DNA of 64,000 nucleotides, from contig JAETQI010000002.1 in NCBI GenBank assembly GCA_021770755.1, positions 107,973-171,972 on the forward strand, written 5' to 3'. The translations under genes and the position numbers were made by a program. The DNA comes from Lachnospiraceae bacterium (GTDB lineage: Bacteria; Bacillota; Clostridia; Lachnospirales; Lachnospiraceae). Below are positions 28,987 through 38,744 of the stretch, piece after piece. The stretch's first letter is position 1. The number at the start of each line of letters is the position of its first letter. The notes beneath the pieces are model-generated. The model ran no database searches. It saw only the letters and a list, made by a program, of their open reading frames with translations, and was not told the origin of the DNA.

Positions 28987-30387
28987 TCAACCCTTTTCTT
29001 CCTTTTTCATCGCAGTTGTCTGGTTTGCATCCACGCCCTCCGTGCTCTCCGCCTGAAACAGGATCTTGAGTGTCAGGAGCATCAGCTTTAAATCCAGCCA
29101 CACACTGTAATTTTCGATATAAAACAGATCCAGCTTGAGCTTGTCATACGGCGTCGTGTTGTACTTCCCGTACACCTGCGCATAACCTGCAAGCCCTGCT
29201 TTCACCTTTGTCCGAAATGTAAACTCCGGCATGTCCTCCTGGTACTGTCTGATGATCTCCGGCCGCTCCGGGCGCGGGCCGATGAAGGACATCTCGCCGT
29301 TCAATATGTTAAAGAGCTGCGGCAGCTCGTCGATCCTCGTCTTCCTGATAAACCTTCCGACCGGTGTGATACGGCTGTCATTCTTGGCGGCAAGCCTTGC
29401 GACGCCGTCCTTCTCGGCATCCGTGCGCATGCTCCGGAATTTCAGTATCCGGAATTCTCTCATATCCCGTGTACACCGCACCTGCTTATACAGGACAGGT
29501 CCGCCGTCATACAGCTTGATCGCGACCGCGGTCACGATCATAAACGGCGATGTCACGATCATTAAGATCATCGCACACACAATGTCGATCAGACGCTTCA
29601 CAACGCGCTGCTCGATCGTCATCGCATACTCCCTCGTGAGCAGGATCGGCGTGTCAAAGAGATGCAACTGGTCCGAACCTTTGATCATGATATCTGGGAT
29701 CTTGGGCATCATATACACGCGGATCCCCCTGCTGTAGCAAAATTTCAGCAGCTTATTGCGCAGCACCGTGTCCATGTCCCACAGCACGACGCCGTCATAG
29801 CAGGAGACGATCTCCCGCTCCAGCGCCTCAAGCCCCTCGCTCTCCGCCGCACATCTGATGATGTTATACTTGTCCCTGCGCGTCTCGAATTTCTTCAGGA
29901 TATCCTCCGTCGGTCTGCCGCCGCTGATAAACAGCAGCTTCTTCGGCGGAAAAAAACGCTGGTAAAGCTTATGGCTTATGAACGTCCACCCCGCAGACAC
30001 CACGATCTGCCCTAACATCATCAACAGCAGCGGATAGGGCGTCACAAGCCCCAGCGACAGCAGCGATATCTGAAAATACGAGACGATATTGGCGCACAGC
30101 AGTGAGATCACCTGCGAGAAAAACACGTCCATCGGCTTTAGATACCCCACTTTCAGCCCGCCGTATGTCGCCGTAAAAAACAACAGCAATATAAAATAAA
30201 CGGCTGCCAGAAGCCAGAAGCCCTTTCTGTGAAAGCTCCTCCACATACCGCTCTGCATGATGTCATTGTACACCTCGTACCAGACATAGATATACAAAAC
30301 CGTCTGGAAAACAAGCCCGATCAACGACATCTGTAATATAATCGTCCTCTTCGCTGCCTCTATCCGTCCCACTTTTCCAGCCTCCAA
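28987..30387 (-). CDS. Polyprenyl glycosylphosphotransferase (priming sugar-1-phosphate transferase)
   Basis: VVKRLIDIVCAMILMIVTSPFMIVTAVAIKLYDGGPVLYKQVRCTRDMREFRILKFRSMRTDAEKDGVA; RKTRIDELPQLFNILNGEMSFIGPRPERPE. Confidence 0.94.
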   Translation of the reverse strand: MEAGKVGRIEAAKRTIILQMSLIGLVFQTVLYIYVWYEVYNDIMQSGMWRSFHRKGFWLLAAVYFILLLFFTATYGGLKVGYLKPMDVFFSQVISLLCANIVSYFQISLLSLGLVTPYPLLLMMLGQIVVSAGWTFISHKLYQRFFPPKKLLFISGGRPTEDILKKFETRRDKYNIIRCAAESEGLEALEREIVSCYDGVVLWDMDTVLRNKLLKFCYSRGIRVYMMPKIPDIMIKGSDQLHLFDTPILLTREYAMTIEQRVVKRLIDIVCAMILMIVTSPFMIVTAVAIKLYDGGPVLYKQVRCTRDMREFRILKFRSMRTDAEKDGVARLAAKNDSRITPVGRFIRKTRIDELPQLFNILNGEMSFIGPRPERPEIIRQYQEDMPEFTFRTKVKAGLAGYAQVYGKYNTTPYDKLKLDLFYIENYSVWLDLKLMLLTLKILFQAESTEGVDANQTTAMKKEEKG

Positions 30388-30395
30388 TCAAGGAA

Positions 30396-31187
30396 TCAAA
30401 TCCGCCGCAACACCGCCCTGCATGCCCAGAAGCACATGCAGTACATACTTTTTATGACAGACAGGCACTCCTGCCTGCGGTACAGATTCCATATCCTCCT
30501 GACTGCAGTCAGTTTATTCGACGACAACGTATCTGCACTCCTTCTATACCGGACCAGATTTTCGTCCGCACCGTATGCCGCACCGTATTTTTTCAGCAGA
30601 CGCCACCACGTCGCTGTGTCCTCGCTCGCAATACATGGCATACAGATATCCTCATCTGGTATCTTATTCCGGTCGATCATCACGGTCGACGTGAATATCG
30701 TTGTATTTTTCAATGCCTGCCGGTATGTGATCCGCGCAGGCACGTGCACCACCCTGCCAAGCCCTGTGCCCGATTCGTCCGCAAATTCATACCCCATGAA
30801 CACAAATCCCGCATCGGGATCCCTGCCGCGCTGCACGCTCCGGATAAACGCCAGTTCCCGCTCTAACTTATCCGGCAGCCAGATATCATCCGCATCCAGA
30901 AAGCAGAGATACTGTCCGCGCGCCTCGCTGATACCGCGGTTTCTTGCCCTCGCCGCACCGCCGTTCTGATCCTGCACGATCAGCCTGATCCGTCCGTCCT
31001 CCCTGCTCTTCATGGCGATCTGCTCCCTGCCTGCGTCGGTTGAACAGTCGTCTACCAGCAGAAGCTCCCAGTTGCCATATGTCTGCGACTGCACATAACC
31101 GATCGTCTCCGCGATAAACTGCGCTGCATTGTACACTGGCACCACGATGCTCACAAGTCCGGCTTTCTTCTCATCCATAGCATCCAT
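30396..31187 (-). CDS. GT2-family glycosyltransferase
   Basis: MDEKKAGLVSIVVPVYNAAQFIAETIGYVQSQTYGNWELLLVDDCSTD...CFLDADDIW; start 31187 or 31178. Confidence 0.9.
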   Translation of the reverse strand: MDAMDEKKAGLVSIVVPVYNAAQFIAETIGYVQSQTYGNWELLLVDDCSTDAGREQIAMKSREDGRIRLIVQDQNGGAARARNRGISEARGQYLCFLDADDIWLPDKLERELAFIRSVQRGRDPDAGFVFMGYEFADESGTGLGRVVHVPARITYRQALKNTTIFTSTVMIDRNKIPDEDICMPCIASEDTATWWRLLKKYGAAYGADENLVRYRRSADTLSSNKLTAVRRIWNLYRRQECLSVIKSMYCMCFWACRAVLRRI

Positions 31188-31192
31188 CCTAC

Positions 31193-32134
31193 TCAAAATT
31201 CTTCCCTGATAAGGTATTTGGGTCTGTCCTTCACTTCCATATACATCTTGCTCATATACTGTCCCATGATGCCAAGGCACAGAAGCTGCACGCCGCCGAT
31301 CAACGAGATGATGCACATCATGGACGGCCAGCCCGCCACCGGATCCCCATAGATCAGCGCCCTGACAAAGATAAAGATCATAAACACAAACGCCACAAAA
31401 CAGAACAGGATCCCAAATATGGACGCGATCGACAGCGGCGCCGTCGAAAATGCCATGATCCCATCGAGCGAATACAGAAAAAGCTTCCAGAAGGACCACT
31501 TTGTCTCTCCTGCCACCCGCTTAACATTTTCATACTCGATCCATTTCGTTTTGTAACCGACCCACCCAAAGATCCCCTTGGAGAAGCGATTGTACTCCCG
31601 CATCGCAAGGATCGCATCCGTCACCTGCCGCGTCATCAGGCGGTAATCCCTGGCGCCGTCCACGATCTCCGTCTTGGAGATCCTGCGCATCAGGCCGTAA
31701 AACCGTCTTGCAAAAAAAGACCGGATCGGCGGTTCCCCCTTCCTATCCACGCGCCTCGTCGCGACCGAGTCATACCCCTGCTCCATATAGCTGTACATCT
31801 CAGGCAGGATCGCCGGCGGATCCTGCAGATCCGCATCCATCAACACCGTAAAATCCCCTGTTGACTTCTCAAGCCCGGCGATGATGGCAGCCTCCTTCCC
31901 AAAATTTCTCGAAAACGATACCAGATGTACGCGTTCATCCTTTTCCCGAAGCGCCTTAACGGCTTTCACCGTATCATCCCTCGAGCCGTCATCCACAAAT
32001 ATAAACTCAAACTCCACATCCTTCTCATGAAAAAATGTTTCCTGCTTCACTGTCTCTGCATAGAAATGCGGTACGCTTTCCTCCTCATTATAGCAGGGCA
32101 CAATGATGCTCAAAATCTTCGTATAAGCTTTCAA
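31193..32134 (-). CDS. GtrB/DPM1-like polyprenyl-phosphate glycosyltransferase
   Basis: LSIIVPCYNEEESVPHFY, SFSRNFGKEAAIIAGLEKSTGDFTVLMDADLQDPP, two C-terminal TM helices. Confidence 0.9.
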   Translation of the reverse strand: MKAYTKILSIIVPCYNEEESVPHFYAETVKQETFFHEKDVEFEFIFVDDGSRDDTVKAVKALREKDERVHLVSFSRNFGKEAAIIAGLEKSTGDFTVLMDADLQDPPAILPEMYSYMEQGYDSVATRRVDRKGEPPIRSFFARRFYGLMRRISKTEIVDGARDYRLMTRQVTDAILAMREYNRFSKGIFGWVGYKTKWIEYENVKRVAGETKWSFWKLFLYSLDGIMAFSTAPLSIASIFGILFCFVAFVFMIFIFVRALIYGDPVAGWPSMMCIISLIGGVQLLCLGIMGQYMSKMYMEVKDRPKYLIREEF

Positions 32135-32168
32135 CTGCCTCTTCCTCCAACTTAATCTTTGGAATCCT

Positions 32169-32597
32169 CTATATTCTTAAAAAACCAACCATCTTTTCGA
32201 TCACCTCTGTGTTGGTCGGTCTGATCGTTCCGTCGCCATAGATTTCTTTAAAAACCTCTTTCAATGTCTCTGGTTCTCCATTGCTCCATGCGGTTTCGAT
32301 CGCATTTCGTATCGCACGTTCCACCTGTTTGTCTGTAGTACTGAAACGCTTCGCCACTTCAGGATACAAGCGTTTCGTGACCGAAGTCAGGACTTCGGGC
32401 TCCTGATAGGCTATCCATACCGCTTCCCGCAGGTAACGATAGCCCTTCTGCCTCGCCTGAAATCCGCATCTGACCATATGGTATGTAGTTCGTTTATAGA
32501 TGTTTACCCTCGAACATTCACCATCCATATTTACTTTATCACACCCTAATTCAGCCGTCCCGCATATCAAAAATATCCGTGCACGGTCCCTGATCAC
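32169..32597 (-). CDS. Orphan Spo0A C-terminal-type DNA-binding protein without receiver domain
   Basis: KGYRYLREAVWIAYQEPEVLTSVTKRLYPEVAKRFSTTDKQVERAIRNAIETAWSNG...RPTNTEVIEKMVGFLRI; start GTG 32597 or ATG 32528. Confidence 0.85.
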   Translation of the reverse strand: MIRDRARIFLICGTAELGCDKVNMDGECSRVNIYKRTTYHMVRCGFQARQKGYRYLREAVWIAYQEPEVLTSVTKRLYPEVAKRFSTTDKQVERAIRNAIETAWSNGEPETLKEVFKEIYGDGTIRPTNTEVIEKMVGFLRI

Positions 32598-32610
32598 TCC
32601 CCCATCCTCA

Positions 32611-33552
32611 TTATAGCCGGGCGTCCTTTACGTTCTCCCGGAACCAGTCATACGCCAACTGCACGCCCTCCTCGAGTTCTACCCTGTGGGTCCACCCAAG
32701 GTTGTGCAGCTTTGTCACATCGGTCAGCTTCCGCGGCGTGCCGTCGGGCATATCCGGGTTCCACACGATCTCGCCCTGATAGCCTACTACCCGCCGGACG
32801 GTATCAGCCAGCTCCCTGATCGTCACTTCCTTGCCGGTCCCGATGTTCACATGCTGTTCCCCATCGTAATGCTCCAGCAGGAATACACAGGCATCCGCCA
32901 TGTCATCCACGTACAGGAACTCGCGCAGCGGCGTGCCTGTTCCCCACAGCTCCACACTTGGGACATTGTTCATCTTTGCATCATGGAATTTGCGGATCAT
33001 CGCAGGCATGACGTGGGAGCCTGACAGATCATAGTTGTCATAAGGCCCGTAGAGGTTTGTCGGCATACAACTGATAAAATCGTCACCGTACTGTCTCTTG
33101 TAGAATTTGCACATCTCCAGTCCGGAGATCTTAGCGATCGCGTACGCCTCGTTCGTCTCCTCCAGCGGTCCCGTGAGCAGTGCATCCTCCGGGATCGGCT
33201 GCGGCGCCATCCTCGGATAGATGCAGGTGCTTCCGAGAAACAGCAGCTTCCTGACATGATACACATGACTGCACTGGATCACATTGCACTGGATCTGCAT
33301 ATTCTCGTAGGCAAACTCCGCAGGCGCCGTGTTGTTGGCGTTGATCCCGCCGACCTTCGCGGCGGCAAGGACGACCACATCCGGCCTCTCTGCCTCAAAA
33401 AATTCCCGCACGGCCTGCTGGCTTGTCAGGTCAAGTTCCCTGTGCGTTCTTCCGATCACATTGGTGTATCCTTTTTCTTCAAGATTTCTCACAATGGCAG
33501 AGCCCACAAGCCCCCTGTGCCCCGCCACATAGATTTTGTCTGACTTATTCAT
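32611..33552 (-). CDS. fcl: GDP-L-fucose synthase
   Basis: [77 protein letters not shown]. Confidence 0.95.
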   Translation of the reverse strand: MNKSDKIYVAGHRGLVGSAIVRNLEEKGYTNVIGRTHRELDLTSQQAVREFFEAERPDVVVLAAAKVGGINANNTAPAEFAYENMQIQCNVIQCSHVYHVRKLLFLGSTCIYPRMAPQPIPEDALLTGPLEETNEAYAIAKISGLEMCKFYKRQYGDDFISCMPTNLYGPYDNYDLSGSHVMPAMIRKFHDAKMNNVPSVELWGTGTPLREFLYVDDMADACVFLLEHYDGEQHVNIGTGKEVTIRELADTVRRVVGYQGEIVWNPDMPDGTPRKLTDVTKLHNLGWTHRVELEEGVQLAYDWFRENVKDARL

Positions 33553-34627
33553 TGCTTCCTCCGTCCTTGCTGTTCCTGTACTGTGCGCATGACATTCCCG
33601 TGACTGCCTTCATATCCGCGTCCATCATCATGGACACCAGCCCCCTGAAATCCACTTTTCGCTTCCATCCAAGCTCCTTCTCCGCCTTCGCCGCATTTCC
33701 CCAGAGGAATTCAACCTCTGCCGGACGGTAGAACTCCGGGTTGACATCGACAAGCAGCTTTCCGCTGGCAGCGTCATAACCCTTCTCATGGACGCCCTCG
33801 CCCTCCCAGCGGACCGCGATGCCAAGCTCTCCAAACGCCGCCTCCACAAACTGGCGCACGGTATGCGTCTCGTTGGTCGCAAGCACATAGTCCCCAGGAG
33901 CATTCTGCTGGAGCATCAGCCACATCCCTTCAACATAATCGCCTGCAAATCCCCAGTCTCTCTTGGCATTCATGTTTCCGAGCGAAAGCTTGTCCTGCTT
34001 TCCGGCGATGATATTCGCGATGGCGAGCGTGATCTTTCTCGTCACGAAATTCTCGCCACGCCTGGGCGACTCGTGGTTGAACAGGATACCGTTGCACGCG
34101 AACATATTGTAGGACTCCCTGTAATTTACCGTGATCCAGTAAGAATACAGCTTTGCTACGCCATACGGGCTCTTGGGATAAAACGGTGTCGTCTCACTCT
34201 GCGGCGCCGTCTCCGGAAGCCCCCCGAAAAGCTCGGAGGTCGATGCCTGATAGTATCTGCAGTTGCCCCCGTTCACGCGGATCGCCTCCAGCAGCTTCAA
34301 CGTGCTGACGCCTGTCGCATCCGCCGTGTACTCCGGAACTTCAAACGAGACGCCCACATGGGACTGCGCCGCGAGATTATAGACCTCCGTCGGTCTGATC
34401 TCGCCGATGATGCGCATCAGATTGGACGAATCCGTCGTATCTGCAAAATGCAGAAAAAACTTTACCTTGTGATACTCCGACCGGATCAGATGGTCGATAC
34501 GCATCGTGTTCGAGATACTATGCCTTCTGATCAGTCCGTGCACCTCATATCCCTTTGCGAGCAGAAACTCTGCCAGATAGGAGCCGTCCTGTCCCGTGAT
34601 CCCAGTGATCAATGCTATATTATTCAT
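33545..34627 (-). CDS. gmd: GDP-mannose 4,6-dehydratase
   Basis: [52 protein letters not shown]. Confidence 0.96.
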   Translation of the reverse strand: MNNIALITGITGQDGSYLAEFLLAKGYEVHGLIRRHSISNTMRIDHLIRSEYHKVKFFLHFADTTDSSNLMRIIGEIRPTEVYNLAAQSHVGVSFEVPEYTADATGVSTLKLLEAIRVNGGNCRYYQASTSELFGGLPETAPQSETTPFYPKSPYGVAKLYSYWITVNYRESYNMFACNGILFNHESPRRGENFVTRKITLAIANIIAGKQDKLSLGNMNAKRDWGFAGDYVEGMWLMLQQNAPGDYVLATNETHTVRQFVEAAFGELGIAVRWEGEGVHEKGYDAASGKLLVDVNPEFYRPAEVEFLWGNAAKAEKELGWKRKVDFRGLVSMMMDADMKAVTGMSCAQYRNSKDGGSNE

Positions 34628-34685
34628 ATCCTGTCTGTTTCCTTTCTCTTCCAAATTATTCCATTCTTAGTATACCTATACTTTG

Positions 34686-35558
34686 TCAGAATGACAAGCC
34701 CTTTATATATTCTGCGATCGCCTTTTCCCAATCTGCAAACATATAATCCGTCGTAAGTTTCAGCATATAATTCTCGAGCACAGAATACTTTGGCCTCGGT
34801 GCCACCACACCCGTCACATTTTTATCATACTGCTCTGTCGTCACCGTCTCGACCGCCGTGGATTTCCCCGCGAGCCGGTAGATCTCCCGCGTGAAATCAG
34901 CCCAGTTCGTGATCCCCTCGCAGGTTGCGTGAAACACCCCGAAATTGTCTGTCGGAAGCAGATACGCGATGGCTTTGGCAAGCTCGTCCGCGCTCGTCGG
35001 CGAGCCAAACTGATCCCCGACCACGGTCACTTTGTCATGCTTCTCTGACAGGGCGAGCATCGTCCTCACGAAATTCTTTCCGTCGCCGTAGAGCCACGCC
35101 GTGCGGACGATAAAATACTCCCTGGCAAATTCCTTCACAAAATCCTCACCTGCAAGCTTCGTCCTGCCATAGACCGTCTTCGGATCCGGCGTGTCAAACT
35201 CGGTATACGGCGTGCCTGCCTGTCCGTCAAACACATAATCCGTGGATACGTGCATCAGCTTTGCGTGATACCTCGCCGCCGCGATGCCAAGGTTCCTCGG
35301 GCCGACCGCGTTGATCCGGTATGCATTGTCCACATCCGTCTCGCATCCGTTTACGTTCGTGTGCGCAGCACAGTTGATGATGGCATACGGCTTTACTTCC
35401 GCCACAAACCGGTCCACGGCATCAACCTTCGTGATATCGAGTTCACCGACATCCGTATTCACGCACTCATACTCTGTGCTGCCCTGATATATTTTGTTGA
35501 TCGCACGCCCAAGCTGTCCGTTGCAGCCTGTGACGATAATTTTTTTCACCACACCCAT
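34686..35558 (-). CDS. rfbD: RfbD-like dTDP-4-dehydrorhamnose reductase
   Basis: KKIIVTGCNGQLGRAINKIY; LMHVSTDYVFDGQAGTPYTEFDTPDPKTVYGRTKLAGE. Confidence 0.85.
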   Translation of the reverse strand: MGVVKKIIVTGCNGQLGRAINKIYQGSTEYECVNTDVGELDITKVDAVDRFVAEVKPYAIINCAAHTNVNGCETDVDNAYRINAVGPRNLGIAAARYHAKLMHVSTDYVFDGQAGTPYTEFDTPDPKTVYGRTKLAGEDFVKEFAREYFIVRTAWLYGDGKNFVRTMLALSEKHDKVTVVGDQFGSPTSADELAKAIAYLLPTDNFGVFHATCEGITNWADFTREIYRLAGKSTAVETVTTEQYDKNVTGVVAPRPKYSVLENYMLKLTTDYMFADWEKAIAEYIKGLSF

Positions 35559-35634
35559 TTGTCCATTTCCTTTCCCGATATTGTTAGCTTTTCTCATACA
35601 GTCAAACTCTATTCATACACCGTCCATACTGCTA

Positions 35635-35694
35635 AGGAACTGTTCATAAATTACTGATCCTGATGTAGCCCGCTACGCTTTCTGAACAATTCCT
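35635..35694. repeat. Imperfect inverted repeat
   Basis: AGGAACTGTTCA (35635-35646) / TGAACAATTCCT (35683-35694), 11/12 complementary, with internal GTAG-CCCG-CTAC. Confidence 0.6.
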
Positions 35695-35699
35695 AACAT

Positions 35700-35731
35700 G
35701 AAATTAGCCCGAATCGCTTCGGACTAATTTC
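35700..35731 (-). terminator. Strong hairpin immediately after HPr gene, possible intrinsic terminator lacking a clear T-tract
   Basis: GAAATTAGTCCGAA-gcga-TTCGGGCTAATTTC on minus strand, 13/14 paired. Confidence 0.5.
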
Positions 35732-35995
35732 CTACTCTCCTAACCCGTCGGCTATGACACTGATCATCGTCGACAATGCCTCATTTTCATCCGAACCTTC
35801 ACAAAAAACCTCAATCTCGTCGCCACATTTGATACATGCACCCAGCACACTCAGCACACTCTTTGCATTAGCTGTACTTCCGCGGAATGTAAAGGTTATC
35901 AGCGAGTTAAACTGCATCGCTTCCTTACATAAAATTCCTGCCGGACGCAAATGCAGCCCTGTCGGGTTCTTGATCACTACTTTCTGACTAACCAT
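35732..35995 (-). CDS. HPr-family phosphocarrier protein
   Basis: MVSQKVVIKNPTGLHLRPAGILCKEAMQFNS...NAKSVLSVLGACIKCGDEIEV. Confidence 0.92.
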   Translation of the reverse strand: MVSQKVVIKNPTGLHLRPAGILCKEAMQFNSLITFTFRGSTANAKSVLSVLGACIKCGDEIEVFCEGSDENEALSTMISVIADGLGE

Positions 35996-36032
35996 CTCTC
36001 GCTCCTCCTTATACACCATACACCCATGTGCA

Positions 36033-37382
36033 TCACAGCATAACGTTCTGGATCAGCTCGGCAAGCGCCCTCGCCTCCTGCTCGATCAACTGCTGGTCCT
36101 TTCCCTCGATCATTACCCGCACCAACGGCTCCGTGCCCGACGGTCTGATCAGCACTCTGCCCTCACCCGCAAACTTCGCACTCACCCGTTCGATCGCATC
36201 CGCGATCTCGGTATATTCCATATAACTGTTCTTTTTGTGATTGGGAACCTTCGCTCCGACAAGCGCCTGCGGCAGCACCGTCATGATCGTCGCAAGCTCC
36301 GACAGGGATCTTCCTGTCTCAACCATCACCTGCAGCAGATGCAGGGCACTGAGCAGACCGTCGCCTGTCGTGTTCTCATCGAGGAAGATGATATGTCCTG
36401 ACTGCTCCCCGCCGAGATTCGCGCCGAGCTCCAGCATGCGCTCCAGCACATAACGGTCTCCCACCTTCGTCTGTTCTATATTGATCCCGTTCTCCTTGCC
36501 CATGAGGAAGAATCCCAGATTGCTCATCACCGTTGCCACGATCGTATTGTCTTTCAGCGTGCCTTTGGATTTCATATGGTTGCCGATGATCGCCATGATC
36601 ACATCGCCGTCTACCTGATTGCCGTTCTCATCCACCGCCAGCAGCCTGTCGGCATCGCCGTCAAACGCCAGCCCGACATTCGCCTTCTCATACACGACGC
36701 GCGCCTGGAGCTCCTCCATGTGGGTGGATCCGCAGTTCGCATTGATATTCGTCCCGTCAGGATTGTTGTGTATCGCCACGATATTCGCGCCGAGCTCCTT
36801 TAACGTCTCCACGGATGTGTAGAAGGACGCGCCCTCCGCGCAGTCCACCACGATCTTCATGTTGCTCAGATCGACCGGAACAGCCTGCACGGAATGATTG
36901 ATGTACTCCTCCCGCGCATCCGTGCGGTATTTGATCTTCCCCACACTAGGTCCCGTCGGGAACTGGACATCCTTCATGCCGCTGCTGATCAATGCCTCGA
37001 TCTCATCCTCCATTGCATCCGGCAGCTTGAAACCGTTCCCGTCAAAGAACTTGATCCCGTTAAACTCAACCGGATTGTGCGATGCCGATATCACAACTCC
37101 CGCATCGACTCTGTATTTCTTGGTCAGATAGGCGATCGCCGGTGTCGGGATCACGCCTACATACACTACATTTGCCCCGACAGAGCACGCTCCTGCCATC
37201 AGTGCGTTCGCCAGCATATCCCCGGAAATGCGCGTGTCGCATCCCACCATGATCGTCGGCTTGTGCTCGTTTTCCTTCGACAGTACATACGCCCCCGCCT
37301 GACCTAACTGCATGGCGAGCATCGGTGTCAGCTCATCATTTGCCACTCCGCGCACTCCGTCTGTTCCAAATAATCTAGCCAT
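36033..37382 (-). CDS. glmM: Phosphoglucosamine mutase
   Basis: MARLFGTDGVRGVANDELTP; VVISASHNPVEFNGIKFF; GDADRLLAVDENG; ATG 37382 with GGAGG RBS. Confidence 0.97.
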   Translation of the reverse strand: MARLFGTDGVRGVANDELTPMLAMQLGQAGAYVLSKENEHKPTIMVGCDTRISGDMLANALMAGACSVGANVVYVGVIPTPAIAYLTKKYRVDAGVVISASHNPVEFNGIKFFDGNGFKLPDAMEDEIEALISSGMKDVQFPTGPSVGKIKYRTDAREEYINHSVQAVPVDLSNMKIVVDCAEGASFYTSVETLKELGANIVAIHNNPDGTNINANCGSTHMEELQARVVYEKANVGLAFDGDADRLLAVDENGNQVDGDVIMAIIGNHMKSKGTLKDNTIVATVMSNLGFFLMGKENGINIEQTKVGDRYVLERMLELGANLGGEQSGHIIFLDENTTGDGLLSALHLLQVMVETGRSLSELATIMTVLPQALVGAKVPNHKKNSYMEYTEIADAIERVSAKFAGEGRVLIRPSGTEPLVRVMIEGKDQQLIEQEARALAELIQNVML

Positions 37383-37406
37383 CTCTTCCAATCCTCCAAA
37401 ATTTAT

Positions 37407-38744
37407 TTATTCGTCAGCCTCCTGCTCCATCGCTTCCAGCACAACCGTCATGTGATACGGCTGTTCCAGCGTCACTTCATCCAGAACGCTATTGAACGTG
37501 ATCTCTCCCTGATACACGCCCGGAACCCACTCTGCAAGCCCCAGCTTCTCGAGGAGCGCGTTCATGTCGATCACGCCGATCACGTCGTCGGCGTTCACCG
37601 CATCCACGGCTGCCCTGGTGCCCCGTATGCGGATCGTATAATACTCCTGGTTCGCCAGCTCCCGCAGCGTCAGCTTCAGATCCTGCGGTTCGCCTCCCGC
37701 CGCAAAACCAGCCGCAAAGTGCGCTGAATTTGCCGGTATGCGCAGTTCCTTTGTCACAAGCTGTTCAATCCCCACCGTGACACTTGCATTGCCGCCAAAG
37801 CTGCTGTCAGCAAACTGCACCCCTGATGGCAGGTACTTTTTGACGTTGATCACCGCAGTCATATTTTCCGTCCGGTCCTCCACACTGAGCGCCGGATCCG
37901 ACACGACGATCTTTGAGATGCCGTCCAGGACACTGCTCCTGCCCGCGATCGTCACTGTCTCCGGCATGCTGAACGGCTCCCCGCTCACAACATACCCTTC
38001 TGCCGGTTCATCCGGAACGACAAAACTCAACGGAACGATCTTTGTCCCAAGGATCGTCACGGCTACATTGACGGTCGTTATATTCATCTTGATCGAACTG
38101 TTCCGGATCTCCTTGTTCTCTGCATCGTAGAGCTTCAACTCAGCGCTTGTATTGATATCCGAAGAATAGCCGTTCACGCTGATCACCGCCTCCACATGAT
38201 CGATCTGTTCGATCTGTGACTCCGGTCCCGTGATCCGGACGACGTTCTGGCTCGGCTTCGCCTCGCCGATCACATACCCTTCCGCCGGCTCCCCTGCGAT
38301 CGTGATCTTGATCGGCTTCTGATCCGCCCTCATATTCTCGATCGCCAGTTTCACGCTGTCGATGTTCGTCTTGAAATCAAGATCCGAATTGCTGCGCGTG
38401 CTCGACACCTTGATCCCGATCGTGTTCATGAAGGTAAGCTCTGACATGTCTGCAACTGCCCTGATGTCCTCCTTCGCAACATACGAGAGCAGCGATTTCT
38501 TTCCCCGCACCGTGACGTTGACCACGTCCGTCCCGTCCAGCACGTCATAGACCTTCCCCTCATTTGTCACCAGATCCGCGTTGATGATGTCAACCGGTAC
38601 ATTGTAAAAGGTCTCCGAATCAAGCGGATCGTTGATGTTGTCAACCACAACCCACAAGCCGCAGGATACGATCACCGCCAGGATCTTTAGTCCGAAATTG
38701 TTCACGACCAGTCTGACCGCTTTCTTCAATATACTATTTTTCAT
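37407..38744 (-). CDS. cdaR: CdaR (YbbR-domain regulator of CdaA)
   Basis: N-terminal TM plus repeated YbbR-like modules; between cdaA and glmM. Confidence 0.9.
   Translation of the reverse strand: MKNSILKKAVRLVVNNFGLKILAVIVSCGLWVVVDNINDPLDSETFYNVPVDIINADLVTNEGKVYDVLDGTDVVNVTVRGKKSLLSYVAKEDIRAVADMSELTFMNTIGIKVSSTRSNSDLDFKTNIDSVKLAIENMRADQKPIKITIAGEPAEGYVIGEAKPSQNVVRITGPESQIEQIDHVEAVISVNGYSSDINTSAELKLYDAENKEIRNSSIKMNITTVNVAVTILGTKIVPLSFVVPDEPAEGYVVSGEPFSMPETVTIAGRSSVLDGISKIVVSDPALSVEDRTENMTAVINVKKYLPSGVQFADSSFGGNASVTVGIEQLVTKELRIPANSAHFAAGFAAGGEPQDLKLTLRELANQEYYTIRIRGTRAAVDAVNADDVIGVIDMNALLEKLGLAEWVPGVYQGEITFNSVLDEVTLEQPYHMTVVLEAMEQEADE

Noticed and set aside
37272-37280. TTCGACA (0A-box-like) inside glmM, and a similar match near 4057
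   Set aside because: A 7-mer within coding sequence is expected by chance; cannot be tied to the orphan Spo0A-C protein.
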